Assembly (NCBI GenBank): GCA_002451555.1
Contig: DKCU01000145.1
Location: 1 to 6,566 of the forward strand
Direction: 5' to 3'
Source of the DNA: Candidatus Segatella albertsiae
GTDB taxonomy: Bacteria; Bacteroidota; Bacteroidia; Bacteroidales; Bacteroidaceae
Length of the DNA stretch: 6,566 nt
How positions within the stretch are numbered: position 1 is the first letter of the stretch; each line of letters opens with the position of its first letter. The notes beneath the pieces were generated by a model. It saw only the letters and a list, made by a program, of their open reading frames with translations, was not told the DNA's origin and searched no databases. Positions 6,429-6,566 of the stretch are shown in pieces. The translations under genes and the position numbers were made by a program.

Positions 6429-6566
6429 CTGGATGTTATCATTACCCAGGGTGTTGCCCTGGGCTTGGAGCTTCTGCCCCTTCAGGGCGGCTTTACTGGA
6501 TGTTATCATTACCCAGGGTGTTGCCCTGGGCTTGGAGCTTCTGCCCCTTCAGGGCGGCTTTACTGG
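6426..6566 (+). repeat. Perfect 67-bp tandem repeat array, cut by the window end
   Basis: Copies at 6426-6492 and 6493-6559 are identical in all 67 bases, and 6560-6566 begins a third copy. Each unit contains a B module variant (6445-6471 and 6512-6538, one C-to-T change that leaves a G-U pair) and a C module variant GCCCCTTCAGGGC (6476-6488 and 6543-6555), joined by CTTTACTGGATGTTATCATT. The array starts inside the right arm of the hairpin before it. There is no spacer diversity, so it is not CRISPR. The total copy number cannot be seen. Confidence 0.92.

Noticed and set aside
6433..6566. Open frame running through the 67-bp repeats to the window end, as a possible partial gene
   Set aside because: It exists because the repeat lacks stops in all frames; there is no promoter, conserved peptide or family, so it is reported as a finding and not as a gene.
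6426..6566. CRISPR array
   Set aside because: The repeats are directly adjacent and identical over all 67 bases with no variable spacers, and no cas gene is present.
1..6566. Composite transposon with the repeat clusters as terminal inverted repeats
   Set aside because: No transposase and no target-site duplication were found, and the clusters are modular with uneven spacing, unlike the sharp ends of an insertion sequence.

Overview
The window looks like chromosomal DNA of a Bacteroidota member, most likely a Prevotella/Segatella-type Bacteroidales from gut or rumen. The clues are a Bacteroidetes-type -7 box (TAnnTTTG) upstream of the first gene, A/T-rich starts without a Shine-Dalgarno sequence, AT-rich intergenic DNA beside more GC-balanced genes, and two secreted polysaccharide-degrading enzymes whose protein sequences are typical of this phylum. 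The genus is inferred from general resemblance and was not tested.

Layout. Positions 1-155 hold a cluster of palindromic repeats: a truncated module, a 34-bp-stem hairpin, a CCCAGGGC/GCCCTGGG module and a GCCCTTTCAGGGC module. Positions 156-387 hold no gene; they contain short direct and inverted repeats, a good -7 promoter box and a leader of about 70 nt. A GH31 enzyme with a PA14 insert follows (388-3342). Next come a 202-bp spacer with a strong hairpin (3343-3544) and a GH2 enzyme (3545-6175). From 6173 to 6260 there are four 22-bp tandem repeats, the first of which contains the GH2 stop codon. From 6302 to the window end there is a second palindrome cluster. Its first part is the left cluster in reverse orientation, and it ends in a perfect 67-bp tandem array that runs off the window. 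No RNA gene, CRISPR array, transposase or integrase was seen.

How the genes work together. Both proteins have Sec signal peptides and lie on the same strand, so they probably act together in the periplasm or at the envelope. The GH31 closely resembles PA14-containing alpha-xylosidases of xyloglucan utilisation loci, and GH2 beta-galactosidases occur beside such enzymes there. The simplest reading is that the GH2 removes galactose from xyloglucan oligosaccharide side chains and the GH31 then removes the exposed alpha-1,6-xylose. SusC/SusD proteins, an endo-glucanase and a regulator are not in the window, so this is either part of a larger locus or a stand-alone side-chain-trimming pair. The genes themselves are ordinary for the phylum. 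The less explained material is the repeat architecture on both sides and the hairpin between the genes.
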